Positions 62,216 to 64,000 of a stretch of DNA of 64,000 bases are shown one piece after another. Under the pieces are notes generated by a model. It had not been told where the DNA came from. It ran no database searches and saw only the letters and a program-made list of their open reading frames with translations. A program made the position numbers and the translations under genes. The DNA is from Sphingomicrobium lutaoense (lineage in GTDB: Bacteria; Pseudomonadota; Alphaproteobacteria; Sphingomonadales; Sphingomonadaceae): contig NZ_JACICF010000001.1 in the NCBI RefSeq assembly GCF_014195685.1, positions 1,125,317 through 1,189,316 on the forward strand, read 5' to 3'. Within the stretch, counting starts at the first letter, position 1, and every line of letters starts with the position of its first letter.

Positions 62216-63070
62216 CTACGGCAATTGCTGAAGCGCGTAATCGAGACCGATATCGACGGCCGGAGCCGACTGGGTGATCCGCCCCACCGAAATATAGTCC
62301 ACGCCGCTTTCGGCGATGGCGCGGATCGTGTCGAGCCGCACGCCGCCCGAGGCTTCGAGCGGCACCCGTCCCGCGACCAGGGCAACCGCCTCTTTCAGCG
62401 TCTCGGGCCCCATATTGTCGAGCAGTAGCCGGTCGGCGCCCGCCTTCAGCGCGGGTTCGATCTGGTCGATGCGGTCCACCTCGACCTGGACTTCGAGACC
62501 ATGGTCGGCGGCCTTGGCGCGCCGGACGGTGACGGCGACGTCGCCGCCGTTCACCGCGATATGGTTGTCCTTGACGAGGAGGCCATCGTCCATGCGCATC
62601 CGGTGATTGGAAGCGCCGCCCATGCGCGAGGCATATTTGTCGAGGAGGCGCATGCCGGGAAGCGTCTTGCGCGTATCGAGAAGCGTCGCGCCCGTCCCGG
62701 CGATCGCATCGACATATTGGCGCGTGACGGTGGCGATACCCGACATATGCTGCATGGTGTTGAGCGCTGATCGTTCGGCGGCGAGCATTGCCCGGGCATT
62801 GCCCGCGAGCCGCATCAGGTCCTGCCCCGCCGGAACCGCGTCGCCATCCTCGACCAGTTTCTCGATCCGCACCTCGGGGTCGAGCTTGCGGAAGAAGGCG
62901 ATGGCGATGTCGATGCCCGCGACGACGATGGCTTCACGGCTATCCATGATCGCCTCGAAACGCGCATCGCGGTCGATGGTGCTTGCCGAGGTCACGTCGC
63001 CGCCCGACCCCAGATCCTCGGCCAGGACCCGATCGACGAAGTCGGCCAGGTCGAATTGCGCCATGCCCAT
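62216..63070 (-). CDS. nadC: Nicotinate-nucleotide pyrophosphorylase (carboxylating)
   Basis: A 284-residue quinolinate phosphoribosyltransferase of NAD synthesis. Seen: LAEDLGSGGDVTSAS near the start, LDTRKTLPGMRLLDKYASRMGGASNHRMRMDDGLLVKDNH with the PRPP/quinolinate-binding Arg, His and Lys, and the C-terminal barrel segment SGGVRLDTIRAIAESGVDYISVG. Length is normal. The ATG at 63070 follows GGGGAG by 5 bases. nadA and nadB are not in view. Confidence 0.95.
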   Translation of the reverse strand: MGMAQFDLADFVDRVLAEDLGSGGDVTSASTIDRDARFEAIMDSREAIVVAGIDIAIAFFRKLDPEVRIEKLVEDGDAVPAGQDLMRLAGNARAMLAAERSALNTMQHMSGIATVTRQYVDAIAGTGATLLDTRKTLPGMRLLDKYASRMGGASNHRMRMDDGLLVKDNHIAVNGGDVAVTVRRAKAADHGLEVQVEVDRIDQIEPALKAGADRLLLDNMGPETLKEAVALVAGRVPLEASGGVRLDTIRAIAESGVDYISVGRITQSAPAVDIGLDYALQQLP

Positions 63071-63140
63071 ATGCTCTCCCCGATGATTCACGGGCCGTCC
63101 CTAGGGCTTCCACACCGGTAGTGACAAGCGGGCGCAGCGA

Positions 63141-64000
63141 TCATTCGGCTTCCTGCGCCAATTGGGCGATCACGCTCGCCGCACTGGCCTCGGTAGGCTG
63201 CCAATGCGCTTCGTCATGCTCGCGCACATAGCGGTGCTGGCGCCGCTCGACATAATGGTCGCCATCCCAGCCCATCACGCGGATCGCGCAGTCGAGGCGA
63301 TTGGCGTGGATGATGTTGAAGCTGGGCGGCTCGGTCCGGATGCGGGTGGAAAAGGCCGTACCCGCCTGGATGGCAAGCGCGCTGCCGTCGCCGCGCGGCA
63401 GGTCGAGGGTGCGATGGACGCTCGAAGTATGGTTGTGGCCGGTGAGGATGAGGTCGATGCCTGCATCGTCGGTCGCGGCCACCGCTGCCGCCTGGTTCTG
63501 AATGGCGTCGCCGCGCTCGTCGCCGCGCGGGAGCTTCCACAGGGGATGATGGCAGACGAGGACGCGTAAAGCGTCGGCGGATGCCGTCGCGAAACGTTCG
63601 CGCATCAGGGCGATCTGGTCATCGGAAATCTTGCCATTCTTCACCACCAGCCCGCGCGCGGTGTTGAGCCCGAGGATCGCAAGGCCATCGCGTTCGAGCC
63701 AGGGATTGCGGTCCTCGCCCATGAATCTGTCCCAGCGCGAATGCGGCTTGATGAAGCGCTGGACGAGGTCGCTCGAGGGAACGTCGTGATTGCCGGGAAC
63801 GACGAGGACTTCGTGGCCCCAGCCCTCGATCTTGTCGATCCAGGAGCGTGCCATCTCGAACTCCTCGGGGTCGGCCCACTGGGTGAGATCGCCCGCGCAG
63901 ATCACCATGTCCGCCTCGGTTTTCTCGATGAGGCCTTCGACCGCTTCGACGATCGGCTGTTCGTGAATCCCGAAATGGACGTCGGAAAGATGGATGAATG
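63141..64000 (-). CDS. Metallophosphoesterase, 5'-truncated by the window edge
   Basis: The reading frame is open through the right edge, so the N-terminus lies beyond the window; 286 residues are visible. The calcineurin-like metal motifs are in order: HLSDVHFG, VICAGDLTQWADPEEF, VVPGNHDVPSSDL, LVCHHPLWKLPRG and LTGHNHTSSVHRTLD. Such enzymes hydrolyse cyclic nucleotides, UDP-sugars or nucleic acids; which of these applies here is not evident. It lies 70 bases upstream of nadC's start region on the same strand. Confidence 0.88.
   Translation of the reverse strand, partial: FIHLSDVHFGIHEQPIVEAVEGLIEKTEADMVICAGDLTQWADPEEFEMARSWIDKIEGWGHEVLVVPGNHDVPSSDLVQRFIKPHSRWDRFMGEDRNPWLERDGLAILGLNTARGLVVKNGKISDDQIALMRERFATASADALRVLVCHHPLWKLPRGDERGDAIQNQAAAVAATDDAGIDLILTGHNHTSSVHRTLDLPRGDGSALAIQAGTAFSTRIRTEPPSFNIIHANRLDCAIRVMGWDGDHYVERRQHRYVREHDEAHWQPTEASAASVIAQLAQEAE

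Overview
The window reads as chromosome of a high-GC alphaproteobacterium, most likely a member of the Sphingomonadales. This is inferred from gene content: a large Oar-like TonB receptor, UrcA, DUF6456 and DUF4402 proteins, a split atpF/atpF' pair, a bacteriophytochrome with an HWE-type kinase, and an alphaproteobacterial sigma-32 promoter in front of dnaK. Genes are densely packed, often overlapping by 1-8 bases, and no gap without a gene exceeds 300 bases. I see no insertion sequence, prophage, CRISPR array or integrase.

Layout. 1-3.8 kb: end of a VanZ-like gene, a shared terminator and a TonB-dependent receptor. 4.0-16.6 kb: an aromatic catabolic block. On the minus strand paaA-paaB-paaC-paaE runs into an aromatic aminotransferase, a fused E1 alpha/beta 2-oxo acid dehydrogenase and its E2. 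On the plus strand are paaG and paaZ, with DUF4402, DsbA/HCCA-isomerase-like and PilZ genes between. 16.7-19.2 kb: the F0 ATP synthase operon (atpI-atpB-atpE-atpF'-atpF, minus strand) with a TTGACA promoter. 19.3-23.1 kb: ydbH-ynbE-ydbL, an outer-membrane lipid-transport set. 23.2-28.4 kb: radC, then purB, heme oxygenase and bacteriophytochrome, the last three coupled by 4-base overlaps. 28.4-32.5 kb: an MBL-fold hydrolase, dnaJ and dnaK.

32.6-38 kb: a GT87-type membrane glycosyltransferase, a small cold-shock-like protein, fabG, fabD, an SDR and a Rieske oxygenase. 38.0-39.4 kb: rpsF-rpsR-rplI with a strong terminator. 39.4-46.6 kb: small proteins and regulators (BTAD/SARP-like, UrcA, DUF6456, XRE, DUF421), the hppD/MarR divergent pair with a clear operator, tRNA-Val(TAC), DUF2165 and a two-domain winged-helix regulator. 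46.6-58.5 kb: CysQ-like phosphatase and a leucine/acyl-CoA region (HSD10-like SDR, biotin carboxylase and carboxyltransferase subunits, isovaleryl-CoA dehydrogenase, thiolase) interrupted by an amidohydrolase, an NTF2-like protein, two diheme cytochrome c lipoproteins and a secreted His-rich protein. 58.5-64 kb: a MerR regulator divergent from a glutaredoxin-MauE fusion with a textbook 19-bp-spacer MerR promoter, a lipoprotein, an SH3 protein, a nitronate-monooxygenase-like protein with a cysteine cluster, nadC and a metallophosphoesterase cut by the right edge.

The most interesting inference is metabolic. The minus-strand operon at 4.0-11.8 kb contains every enzyme type needed to go from phenylalanine through phenylpyruvate directly to phenylacetyl-CoA and then to ring-epoxidised CoA, without free phenylacetate or a PaaK ligase. 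hppD nearby (tyrosine branch) and the leucine genes further along fit an organism adapted to amino-acid oxidation.
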